Positions 15,401-28,200 of a DNA stretch of 64,000 nt are shown one piece after another (position 1 is the first letter of the stretch; every line of letters begins with the position of its first letter). Position numbers and translations under genes: made by a program. This DNA comes from Pardosa pseudoannulata (taxonomy: Eukaryota > Arthropoda > Arachnida > Araneae > Lycosidae). Below the pieces are notes generated by a model. It worked only from the letters and a program-made list of their open reading frames with translations. It searched no databases and was not told the DNA's origin. The stretch spans positions 59,995,776 through 60,059,775 of the forward strand of contig CM063503.1 of the NCBI GenBank assembly GCA_032207245.1, read 5' to 3'.

Positions 15401-18400
15401 AAAAGATTAAAAATGGTTAAATGCATTGTAGAATTATTCATTTCGTGTGAAATCCTAAGCCTTAGCAGATTAACCCAGTTCCTAGGGATCCTGTTTAAAG
15501 AAAGACAAGTCATGGGGTTTCATAGGTTGGACTGTAGATGAGCAGTGGTATTTAAAAATAAAACAAGACCACGGGTCTCATTAATCCTCGTGTTGCAAAA
15601 GAGTAGATAGTAGCTCTCCAATCCAAACCCAAGACAAGACCATGACCAGGGATATGCCTGTTTTATCACAAAATATTTTGCTTTCTTTTCTGCCAAGTCA
15701 GGTAGCTGTCTATTTACTGATGTTTCTATCAAATATTACCTCCTTTTTATTCGAATCACTTATTCTGCTTGCGAAGTTCGTGCCATGTACTCTAATTCCG
15801 CTTTCAAGGAAGCAATGTTCGCAAGAGCATACAATTTCTATTCCAAATTAACTCCTGACGCTATTCTTTACTTATCTGCAAGCACTGGCCTTTCAAGTAT
15901 CCCGGCGAGCTATAGTCTCTTGCAGGGCCACTCAAAAGTATGTCTGCTACGTGGAATAGCTTTCTTGCATGTGATCTACCCTCCTGAATGTCCTTAATGA
16001 AAAAAGTTTAAGAAGAACTGTACTACATTAAACTATGGAAATTTGTTTTTTAGGTTGACGTTTTGAAAGGACAACTAGCTGAACAAGAAGTAGAGCTGCA
16101 ACGACGGAGCGTCGACATTGATGCTTTGTTGGCAGATGTAGTTCGAGAAAGGGAACGCGTTGGTCACGAGAGGACCGTAGCAGCTGCCGAAGAAGAGAAA
16201 GTGTCGAGGATTCACTCAGAAGTGGCTAAGAGACAGCAGGATTGTGAACAAGATCTTGCCGGCGCTGAACCAGCTTTAGTTGCAGCTCAAGAAGCTCTCA
16301 ACACACTCAATAAAGTAAGAGCCCAAGAGTTCTGTAGTCATATGATATCAATAACTGATTATTTAAGGGAACCATGAATCTTGATTCTCAGTTTTTCAAA
16401 TATTTAAATTTTAACTCTATTATTATGAGTATAAATAATGCTGTGACATAAAACATATGACACAAAATGATACTTATTAAAATATAAAGAATTTTTATAA
16501 AGACTGTACTGTCCAAAAATATTTATTCAAGAGTTCATACTAGACTGTACGCTAATGTCCAAAAGTTAAGCATAATTGATATTTAAGTTAAGTAAACATT
16601 TACGAAAACGAGGTATGCGAGTGTAATACGGTTATAATAGAAAAAATGTTACTATTCACCTTTATTATCCAAAGAAAAGTTTGAAAGAAATGTGCACAAA
16701 TAGCTTACCCTTTAGTGAAATAAATTAAAATACAAAGATTATTTGGCAGTTTAGTAAAATGTATGATGGCCTCTGGCAGCCAAGCATGCAGCACAACGAT
16801 TTTTCATATTTTCTATGCGATAGTACATGAGTTGGGGCATCAAAGAGATCATATTATAAGGAAAAGATCGTTTTAGTTCTGGAACGATGTTTGATGTGTG
16901 GGAATGAGCTGCAATTTCTGCCCCGAGCATATTCGGCACATGCTTGATAGGATTAAGATCAGGGGAGTAAGCGGGCCACCTGTATGAGCTGGATGTCTTC
17001 ATTTTTTTAGGAAGTCGTCCACCAGGACCGCAAGGTAACAAGCACACAGTCATACCTAAATATGAATCCAGGACTGACAGCACCTAGAAACAACCGAGCA
17101 TGAGGCTTAAGTACTTCGTTTCTGTACTTGTAGCAGTAACACATCCTCAGAACACACATATGGAGGTTTGAGCGGTCATCCAGCATAAATGTCCGCCCAC
17201 ACCATGATTCTCTTTAAAAACTTTTCTTTCCGTAATGTTTACTGGGTAAAAACTTGTTTCACGTTCTTTCCATACCAGTATCCGACCAGAATACAGATTC
17301 AGACTAAAGAGGGACTCGTCACTGAAAATCACATTAGCTTATGGTTTCAAACACCAATTTAAGGGGATACATTTATGTATAAGCCTGAGGTGATAAACTG
17401 CTGTTCATTTAGCATGCAGACTAATACGACTGAGTCTCCTGTAAATATTTTGTCTTGAAATTCGTATTCCTATGGTGATTGTGAACGCCGAACCCAGTTC
17501 TGTGGCACAATTTTGCCTCTGACATCGTGCAGTTATTGCCACTTATTGGTCTAGCTAAACTGTTGTTATTATTGGTGGACCTTTTCCTGGTCTTCTGGTA
17601 AAATCTCTACTTTGAAACCTCTTTTAGAATCTTAAGATCCCTAACCGAGGCACATCCAGAATTCGAGACGCTTCGGTTTGAGATCTCCCAGATTCCAGCA
17701 TTACTATAATTCTTCCTTTCAAAAACTTATCCAAATGGCGTCTTCGTGCCATTTTTTGTTCTTTTAAATCATTTTTCTCTGCGTTTAGCTAAGAATTTGC
17801 ACATATTCTGTATCTTTTCTTATGCTGAGTGAATCCATTTTGAATTCATTCTGACGTGCATAGATGTTTTGCACATGCTGATATTGACTAAAATATTTTG
17901 CATGTGCAGAATGTTTCATCTTTAAATAATGCTTCTCCACGAGTAATTTTTAGCAATTTGGCTAATACTTACTCACATTTTACGAATAAGGCTTAACTTT
18001 TGGGCATTAGTGTATATTAGCCAATTATGTTCATCTATTTCCTATAGGCTTAGCATTTATATAGAAACTAGGTACCTATTTTCGCTTTCGTTAAATACCA
18101 TTAATATGAAACAGTTTTTTTTTTAAATATAAATTGTTTTTTAACAATTTGTTTCATTGTTTCACGGTATTAAACCCACTGCGTCTCGATAAGATACCTT
18201 ATATTATAAATATGCCTACCCAGCTTTATGACAAATCTATTAATAACAATAATAAGAATGACCCCAAAATTAAGAGACTGGAGAAAAGTAATGTATCATT
18301 TTGATGTCACTAATATGATACTAAACTCATCAAACTTGAAAATATTAATATTATCTTTTAAAATAAGAAAATACAACAAAACACAGGTTTACTGTAATAA

Positions 18401-21400
18401 AATAATCATTTAGTTGGAAAATTTATTTTTATTATGAAATGTAAATATTTTATCCTGAATGTATTAAGGATAAAAATATTTTTTTTCGGTCAATTCCTAT
18501 TATTTTGAATATTGTTTCTTCCCGTAACTTAAATAAGTGTTGTTTTGTTGCTCAGGGTATGGATTGCGCCCATCCTTCAATGCTTGTATATTTGTATTAA
18601 CAATCTATTATATTCTTTTTTTTAATTATTCTAGCAAAATGTTTACATTGACATAAAGAAAAAATTATCAACAAATTTTTATTTTTATATTTTTATACAA
18701 AATTCAGCACAGTAATTTTATCAAACTCAGTAATTATCCAATAATGTAAAAGTTATTGACATACCTCCTAAAAGATTTACTAGTTGAATGCAACAAAATT
18801 TAAACTTAATTTGAAATTATCGATCAAGAAATATTAAGTCACATATGTTTTTCTCTCCTGTACATTGTTTATGTCCATGTTATGACCTTACATTTGAATA
18901 ATCACTGTTATCCCTTTCTTTGCAGAATAATTTAACTGAACTACGAAGTTTCGGTTCCCCACCTGTTGCAGTACGTAATGTTACGTCTGCAGTTATGGTA
19001 CTGCTTGCAACCGACGGAAAAATACCCAAGGACCTATCATGGAGAGCAGCCAAACTTACGATGAGCAAAGTAAATATTTTTATCATTTTTACTTTAATAG
19101 TCTCATTAAGTTTGTTTCAGGTGGCACACGTCTTTTAAGTAACACTTCTTATGTTTTAAAATTTAATTCGCATTGGGAATGGATACAACTTCTGAATTAA
19201 AATGCTTTAAAAACAAATGTTGTACACAGGCTTTAAACCATATAATTATTCCGGTATTCATGCTATTTTGCGATTTACCGTAGGATGATTATATATAGAA
19301 GAGAGCCTTAAATCTGCAACCGTCCGGACCTTGTCGATTCCGAAATTCGGACTTTAACGGATTTTGGACCCTTTGCAAATTTTTCTTGTTAAAAAAATAT
19401 TACACATTCTGCGAACTTATGCACATTTTATGTCTGAAATTCATTTGCAGAACTAAGCAGATACGGGTTAACTCTGCAGTTCTAAAGGCTTTATCCCACA
19501 TCAACATGTACGTGTTGAAAAAGCAGCAGATTCAGTTTTCTCCCGTTGAAGAATTGACAACGCGGATTGCGGAAGAATGATTTCGCTATCATACGCGGAT
19601 TTCTCGAATGATAGCAAAACATTTTCAACCTATTACAGGGTTTATCACACGTTAACCTGAACTAAAATAAATCCGTTGGCAATTTTTCACTGTAATACAA
19701 GGAATCTGCACATTCTTCACCAATAAAAGGAGTGATAACACTCACACGATGACGTGTGATAAGGCTTGTAGAAAGAATGATGTCATTTTGGGTTTGAACT
19801 TGCAATCACTATTCCATTAGTTTCTCGACCAATTGACTCTTATTCGACGCGTACTTGAATATCTCTTTGGATGGACCTCTGTTTATTGCTTCTATTTTTA
19901 CCACTGATTTAGGATACGGAGATTTGAAAAGAATACAGTAGAAAAATCTTTGCTTTCAGATACCGTTAAAAGAGTGCAAAGGCTGTAAATTTGGTTTTTA
20001 AAATTGCAAAGTATAACATACAAATTTTATATAATTAATAAACATTTGAAGAACTAAGCAGATACATGTTAACTTTGCAGTTCTATAGGCTATATCACAC
20101 ATCAATGTATATGTGTTGAAGAAATAGCAAATTCTGTTAAGGATTTTTTTTTTCATTGAAGAATGCGCGGATTTCAAACATTTTCTTCCGTTTAAAGGAC
20201 TTACCACAAGTTAACCTGAACTAAAATAAATTGGTTTAAAATTTTTCACTGTAATGCAAGAAATCTGTACATTTTTCATCAATAAAAGTGATAAAACTGA
20301 TGAACTAACAAGTACATGATGTGTGATAAGACCTTTAGAAAGAGAATGAATATGTTATCATGGACGGACCTCTGTTTTTGTTCTATTTTTACAACTGATT
20401 TGGAATACGGGAACTTGACATTTGAAACGAATACAGTAGGAAAAGTTTTGTCTCCAGAAACCGTTTAAAGAGTACAAAGGCTGTAATTTCAGTTTTGAAA
20501 ATTGCAAATTATAACATACATAATTCATATAATTAATAAATTTGCGTAGGTGAAAATAAATAAAAAAAACTCCAATTTTGAATTATAAAATATAAAATTT
20601 ATAATTGACTTAAAAATGCCGACAGTTGGGAAAACGTTCGGATTTCAGGTGATTCCGAATATTGGACGCCCGGATTTGAGACTGTCTGTTGTATTTCTGG
20701 TAATAAATATTGCTAAACAGTTTGATGATAGAAGGGAATAAAGATTTGAGGCTATCAATCTAAAAGTATTTTTATGAAAAAATATTTCCCTATGTTATAT
20801 TTCATCATATGGCTTATTCTTTTAAAACCGTATACTTGAATTTATATTTTATAGGAATTAATTCTATTTTATGCTGAAAAATTGTAAAATTCATGTAATT
20901 TTTTTCTGTCATTTAGGTGGACAATTTTCTGGATTCTTTGATACATTTCGACAAAAATCACATTCACGAAAACAGCATACGGGCCGTGCAAACTTATTTG
21001 CGAAGCCCAGAATTTAAACCTGAGGTCGTATTAGCCAAATCGCAAGCAGCAGCTGGTCTTTGTTCATGGGTAATCAACGTTTTAAAGTATTATGAGGTCA
21101 GTATTTTTAGTATTTTCCATTTTTATTACCGTGGTATAGGGGCACTGCAACACTCCTTCAACACTCCTTATTTCAGTTGATATAAATTAAATATATTAAT
21201 TTTCATATATATTTGCTTGAAATAGTTGAATTCATCATCAAAAATTATAAAATACATCCTGCAAGCTGCACACAAGCTGGTGTCAGTAGACGGTGCCAAC
21301 TGACTGGAGTCTAATTTGTAGCATTGTGTTTACCACAGTGCCATATCATAAGTAAATTGATGAGTGCGCAAGCATTTTCAATCTCAGTAAGGTGCATAAA

Positions 21401-22249
21401 GCGGCACCGGGTAACAAACAGTTCCTTTGGTCAGTTTGTGGCTTGTTCTTAATGTTTATCCCGTCTGTTTAAATACTTGGATACTACAATTATACAAACA
21501 TAAAATTTTTCATAGCATTTTATTTATACCCGAGCTCGAACACTGTTTTTCAGTGCTAAAATTAGTAAAAACATCATGATTAAAAGTCTCAATTGTCTTT
21601 ACTATTTTGGATAATACATCGACAAGAGATTATTTTTTACAAAAATATCATTTATGATTTGGTGCTTGAAAAGCAATTTTTTGGGGGGAGGGGGATGGAT
21701 TGAATCTATATTAAGTGATGATAACATGCATTAGTGAGCCAATATAAATTTTTTTCTTAGATTATTATATATGGCATCTTAATATAATAAGGGATAAGCA
21801 GGGATATTTTGCTTTAAACTATTGCTTTTTGTAGATTTTGAATTGTATAACTTGTTGGAAAATTTTCAAGGGCTATACACGATTTCCATCTTGTATAGCC
21901 CTTGAATCACTTGCTAAAAAACTGAATGATAGTCACAATTTATTTACCAAAATTTTTTCTTTAATGTATGTTTTTCTTTCACTTGCATCACTCACTCCTA
22001 TAATTTTAAAGTTTTAATCAAAAAAATTGGGTCATTCTGACACACAGCGTAAAATAATATAAAGCGACCATTTAAACCTAAAACTTTTTAAATGTAGGTC
22101 TATTGTAATGTGGAACCGAAAAGGCGAGCATTAGCTGAAGCTAATGCGGAATATCAAGTTGCAAAAGAGAAACTTGCTCGAATACAGGAAAAAGTAACGG
22201 TGAGTAGTTTGACCAATCTGAAGTAGAAAGAAAAGTATGGAAATATTTG

Positions 22250-22287
<38 letters not shown>

Positions 22288-25200
22288 CATATATATATAT
22301 ATAACTTTGTTTTTATCACATTTCAGGAGGTTGAATCACGTTTAAATGAATTGCAATCACGCTGCGATGCTGCTACTGAGGCAAAAACCCGATGCGAGTC
22401 CGAGGCTCAACGGACAGCCTTCAGTCTACACTTGGCAAACCGACTACTAGGTGGTTTAGCTTCTGAAAGACAAAGATGGTCTCGGTTAGCTATGCACTTC
22501 AGGGAACTTGAACGTAGTCTTGCTGGCGATGTACTTCTTGCTTCAGCATTTGTTGCGTATCTTGGTGCTTTTACTGGCCCGTATCGACGTCAGCTTCAAC
22601 AGGAATATTGGAGACCTTTTCTTGAAAAAACAGTGAGTTAAAACTGCAAACGTGCTTTAAATTTTTAAACACTTTATTGCATTCCCTTAAGAGATTTAAA
22701 TCCGACTATTTGACCAGTTTATCTTTTATAAGCAGGCCTATTTGGATGAATGACACTGTTTGGGAGTTCGTGACCTCTTATAGTACCTTAACTAGTTACG
22801 GAATTTTTATGAGTATAACAGACTGGAGGGGCTGTATTTCAGGTTATTTTTTATTAACAGAGAAATCGCAGTAGGAAAAACTCGGTCTTTAACTTAAATG
22901 TTATTTTAGTTTGTGCGTTCCAAACTCTCTCAATAGTAAATACATCTAGATGAGCTTTTTAAGCTACGGCTAAACATCTCTGTTTACAGTACTCGACTTG
23001 AATCATCTTTGTTCCAATAAATATGAAATGATCCAATGGTAGAAAATGCCAGGGTGAAATGAAAGCACTATATTTAGCTTTTGATCCTGCTTAAGGACCC
23101 TTGAGTTTCCGTAAGAAGTAGGCGTTCTTATCTGTGAATCAGAGGCTGTTTAGAAGTTACAGACCAAATTCATTGTAGTCTATTAGCATTTTCTTAGTAC
23201 CAAGAAATACAAACAATAATGTTTAGAATCTGTAGATGCCCCCAGATACAGCAGAATAACTCTGTTTTCTTTCTTAAAACATGGTGCCAGATTATTACAG
23301 TAATGAATTATGAAACAGTCACTTTCATAGAAATAGCTGTATTTGTTTCTCCTGTCTCGAAACTACTTGCCTTTTCTGATTTTGTAAATAGTATCTCACA
23401 CGTATGATTAATGACATATAAACTCGTCGAAAACCACGAATTTACCTCATAACAAAATATGCATAAGGAGATTCCTATAATGCATTATTTTATAGTTTTA
23501 TATGTTCTCATGCTCACCTTACTTATTTTTTTTGTCTGAAAATAAATGATCTGTTGTTTATATTAAACACAGCAATTATTAATAATAATACCCATACAAT
23601 TGTATTCAGCTTTTGTAGAGTCGATATCACTTTTAAAATTCTAATTTAATTTTGAACCTAATATAATTTAAACTGTTTTAACCTTGGATTCACAAAATCA
23701 TTCATAAAAGGTAAGAATGTTTTAGTCCTGATTTAAATAGAAAATGAAAATTATGTAGATACTCGCTTTGCTGATAAAAACCTACACCATAAATAAAAAA
23801 TGCATAAAATACTAAATGTATTTTTTGGCACTTGGTCATTGTTAATATATTATAATATGACATTGGAGTATATACTATAAATTTATTTCTCTGAAATTTG
23901 CAATGTGTACTTGATTCTGATTTTGTAATTTAGAGCAATTTGAAAGTGGGCAATGCTACAGAAGAGACTTCAATTTTGGGCCCAATGGTTTCCTTGTTGT
24001 TGGAAGATGAGACAGTTGTTGGTAGGTGGCGAAATGATGGACTACCAGGCGATGGAGCTTCTGTAGAAAATGCTACAATTTTTAATACGTGTTTTTATGT
24101 TTGGAGATGGCCTCTTATTATTGATCCACAAGTTCAAGCAATACCATGGATTCGAGCTTCATTTGGAGAAAGGACAACTTTTGTCAGGACTGACCAAAAG
24201 GGGTAAGATATACAGCTTTAAAATATTAAAGTAAAGTTAATAAAAAGTATTTTTCAGCACTGGTACTTCAGTCTTATAACAGCCTTTACCCAAAAGACGA
24301 TTGAAACTATTTTATTAGCCATTGTTGTTTATTTTATTTATTTAATTTGTTTTTGTATCTTTCAAACTTAACTGCTATCTTACTGAAAAAGTGTTTGAAA
24401 CTGGTTTGTTGAAAATTTAATAATAAAGTAGGATTTATTTATTTTTAAAACTCTTTCTCGCTTTCAGATATTTAGATGTCATTGAAGAGGCCATTACTGC
24501 TGGACAAGTTATAGTTGTAGAAAATTTAGAAGAGAATATTGATCCTCGATTATACCCTCTTATATTTCATAATTTTGTAAAGAAAGGAAAGTAAGTTATT
24601 ATATTAATATATTATTTATACATTATTAAATTCTCTGTTATTAAGTTTAATAAACATATTTACATAATTCTGTCAAAAATGCATTTTATGCAAGATTACG
24701 AAAAATATAAATTTAGGACAGAGATTTTAATACTTAATAATTACTTTTCCCACTTGTTCTCTAAATAATTTGCTAAACTGGTAATGATAAAGATCCGTTT
24801 TGTAGTAAGGGGATAATAGAAAACTGTAAACCTATCTGATGAAAGTGGGAAATTTTTGTGCGTTTCTCTGACTTCTTGTAAAATCAACAATTTATGTGAC
24901 ATCCTAAAAATATTAAAATTTATTTTTCTTTCTAGTCTAACAACATTCTATGATACTATTCGTTTTATAAAAATGAATTAGTAATATTATAATGTTAACA
25001 TACAAATATTTCTGATTCAGGACAATATTTTGTTCTTCAACTTAGAAATAAGCTTCTTTCTCTCTGCCTGCATTATATTGTAATTTTAGTATTTGGGAAA
25101 CATGTGTATGTTAAAATCTCAAACTACATAAATTCTATCGAGTCACAAATTTATTTTGTTAAATTAAACAGTCAAGCACCAGTGTGGGCCCATATGGCCG

Positions 25201-28200
25201 TGAGGCCCTCCAGGCTTTTCCCGGCGGTGGTGGGCAGATCATAAGTACTGGGCCACCCCACCTGGCCAGCCTCCCTCAAAGTGCCCGGCGCGAGCGTGTT
25301 AAATTAGACAGAGAATCTAATGGTAAAATTTTAGATTTCTTTTTTTACATATACTAGATATGAATACATATGTGAAGGGAAAGCTATTTCAGAGGCAAAA
25401 AAAGTTTTACAAAGTGTCTTATGGGTTAAATTAGTGATTTGACTTTTCCTTATTAAAATTCTAATTAGCATATTTTAATTTATTTTGTCAAAAAACTCTG
25501 CCTTGCTTTCTGTACTAGAAATTGTCTGTTCGACCTATATATATCACAGTTCGGTTTTTGACTGCTTTTTTTAAAATCAAATATCATGATAGATATCCTT
25601 TTGATGATTTATAATTGGTTTGAAAATAATTTGTATTTTATATAGCCACCTTTCTAGAATCGTACATTTTCACGTACCACTCAGCAATAATATTCTCTAC
25701 CTTCATGGCTCCCCTACATTATAGTTCCTGATGGATCACTGCAAATGGTTGCTCTAATGGGTTATAAGTCAAAATTTTATCAGCATTGCTATATTTAATG
25801 TAGGTAGTATACAGTATTATATATTCTGTATATTTAAATTCTACTTCTTAAGAAATAGACATTTTATATACAATGAAAACAAAAATTTAAGTGGATATAA
25901 GTTAATCTATTAAAAATTGATAAAATTAAATAAAAATTTATAACATAAAGAAAATGATGTTTTGTAATAAAATAAAATAATAATTGATAATAATAAGAAA
26001 ATAAATTGTAAGAAGTTTTAAATTTATGCTAATGCTTTTAAAACCAGATCTCGAATTAAATCAATTCGTCTTGGCTTTTTCTTGATCCCTGAAAAACTGT
26101 ATTTCCTAGAGAAACTTCATTCGTTTATCTCAATTGCTCATAGATGGCGCCAAAATGATACTGTTTTTCATTCTACTTCTCAGTGATTGTCCAATGTATG
26201 AACGTGTTATCTATCTACTACGCATTTTAGTTCGCCTGGTGGCCATCTTTGATGCTTGAAGAAAGACCGTTCCCAAAGCAATCCTTCGCCATATCTATTT
26301 CCATCGTCCACCACTATATGCCATCCCAACTCTATAAAGTGGTGGTGACTTGCCGGGGCCAATCATGGACCTTAATGAAGAGGGGCCATAACGAAAATGC
26401 TAGTGTCAGAAGTCACTGACATCGTACTCTCACAGCAGTCTTGTTGCAAAGTGTTACCACCTCTGAAACAATTGGAACTTACAGCCCATGAACCACATTT
26501 CTGTCTTTATATTAGTAGACTCATTACGTTATTAAATGTTCTGTATTATTTATTTAAAACAGATCCTCACATTCGGGTTTTTGACTGAAGTATATTTACT
26601 TTTGTTATTCTTCAGAGCCATAAAGCTAGGCAACAAAGAAATTCCTTTCCATTCTGATTTTCGACTAATTTTACATACAAAGTTGAGCAACCCGCGTTAT
26701 GGACCTGAAGTTCAAGCACAAACGACCGTAATAAACTTTGGCGTGACTCTGGAAGGTTTAGCTGAACAATTGTTGGCCGAAGTTGTATCAAAAGAAAGAC
26801 CAGACTTAGAAGAAGCCAAAGTAAGAATTATTTTTCTTTCGATCTGTCAATAAATATAATAGAGGCAACAATATATTTAAAATTATAAAATCATGTTTTT
26901 TACATTAAGAGATTACGGTTTGTATAGTGAATATGGAAATTAGTAATCTTCAATAAATGTCATTTTGTATCTTTACGCCAAAGTACTGTTATTAACTAAT
27001 TTTATTTTACCATATATTTACTACAAAGCAAAGGGAGAGCTCTGTTAAGGTCACGGCACACGGAGCAATTGCCTAGGGCCACCAACATTTTTATTCTTAG
27101 TTTCTAATTTAAAAAGCATATATAACTTAACGTTAAAACAAGATCTGAAATTCTCAAACTATTTTTATTCAATATCTACACAAAATATATAAAAATGAAT
27201 TTTATTTTATCAAGGATTTGTTACATATACAATTGTAGTCTATTAAAGTTTGATAAAAAATAGTTATTTACTTTTTTTCATTCAACATAGCTTTGCTTTC
27301 TTGCATCTATATCAAATAATAGGATAGATCATACCAAAGTGTGGATCAACCTAATTTTAAATTTTACTTGAGAACAGTACTATGTGCAAGAAAAAAATAT
27401 TACTTCAAAGTAAGTTCATCACATTACATTGTAGTACACTTTAGTACAATGTTTTACCTAACAATATAATATTAATGGAACACTAAGGCAAATACTGATC
27501 ACATGAACATTACTCAGCTAAGTTTGAACCTATTTAAATATGTAGGTTTAAGGTAATATTTATATATTTGAATTTATTTTCATTAAATGTATGATTTGTA
27601 TGCATTTTTTTAAATTTTCGTTTTGAATACACTTTACATATAGATATCTTGTGACGTTTATAGTGAGCCTCATTTCGTAGGGGACCCAAAAATTTTGTTT
27701 TGCAGTGCTCTATTTTGTGTTTGCAAATTTTTATTTAGAGAAATCCCTCTTCTTGACATACTTATAATCAAAATAAAAAGAACAATTTTAAGGCAATAGC
27801 TAGATTTTGTTCAAAATCTAGCTAACTAATTTCAAAACTTTAATTGGCCTTTGCTTTTTCCCTAATAAGACCAAAGTAACGCATCTAAAATTTGCCGCCC
27901 CGGTTTAGAATCCGATTTGTCCACCCTTTAGGCCGCTCTTGGTAAACGAAATCTCTCTCTCTTGTTGTTGTTATCATCTACATGATATATATTAAGGAGT
28001 GTTATTAGATTTTTTGTGTTTCAATTCATAAGGGTTGGAAAATTTTTAAAGGGTCTTTTTAATACCGCTGAACACTAGCCAACGAGCTTGAAATTAAAAC
28101 TAAAGCAAATCCTATAAATTCTTCTACAGGCTTTGTTAACCAAACAGCAAAGTGAATTTGCTGTTACTCTAAAAGAATTAGAAGAAAGTCTTTTGTCCCG

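Noticed and set aside
15642..15997. Two overlapping frames in an intron between dynein exons 4 and 5
   Set aside because: No match to the dynein protein, which is continuous across exons 4 and 5; no other family recognised.
25172..25297. HDV-like ribozyme in the GC-rich insert
   Set aside because: A short CCAGCCTCC-type string is reminiscent, but I could not build the nested double pseudoknot by eye.
26397..26588. 63-aa frame just before dynein exon 12
   Set aside because: The dynein reading joins exon 11 to 26616 with correct phase; the frame has no similarity and is intronic.
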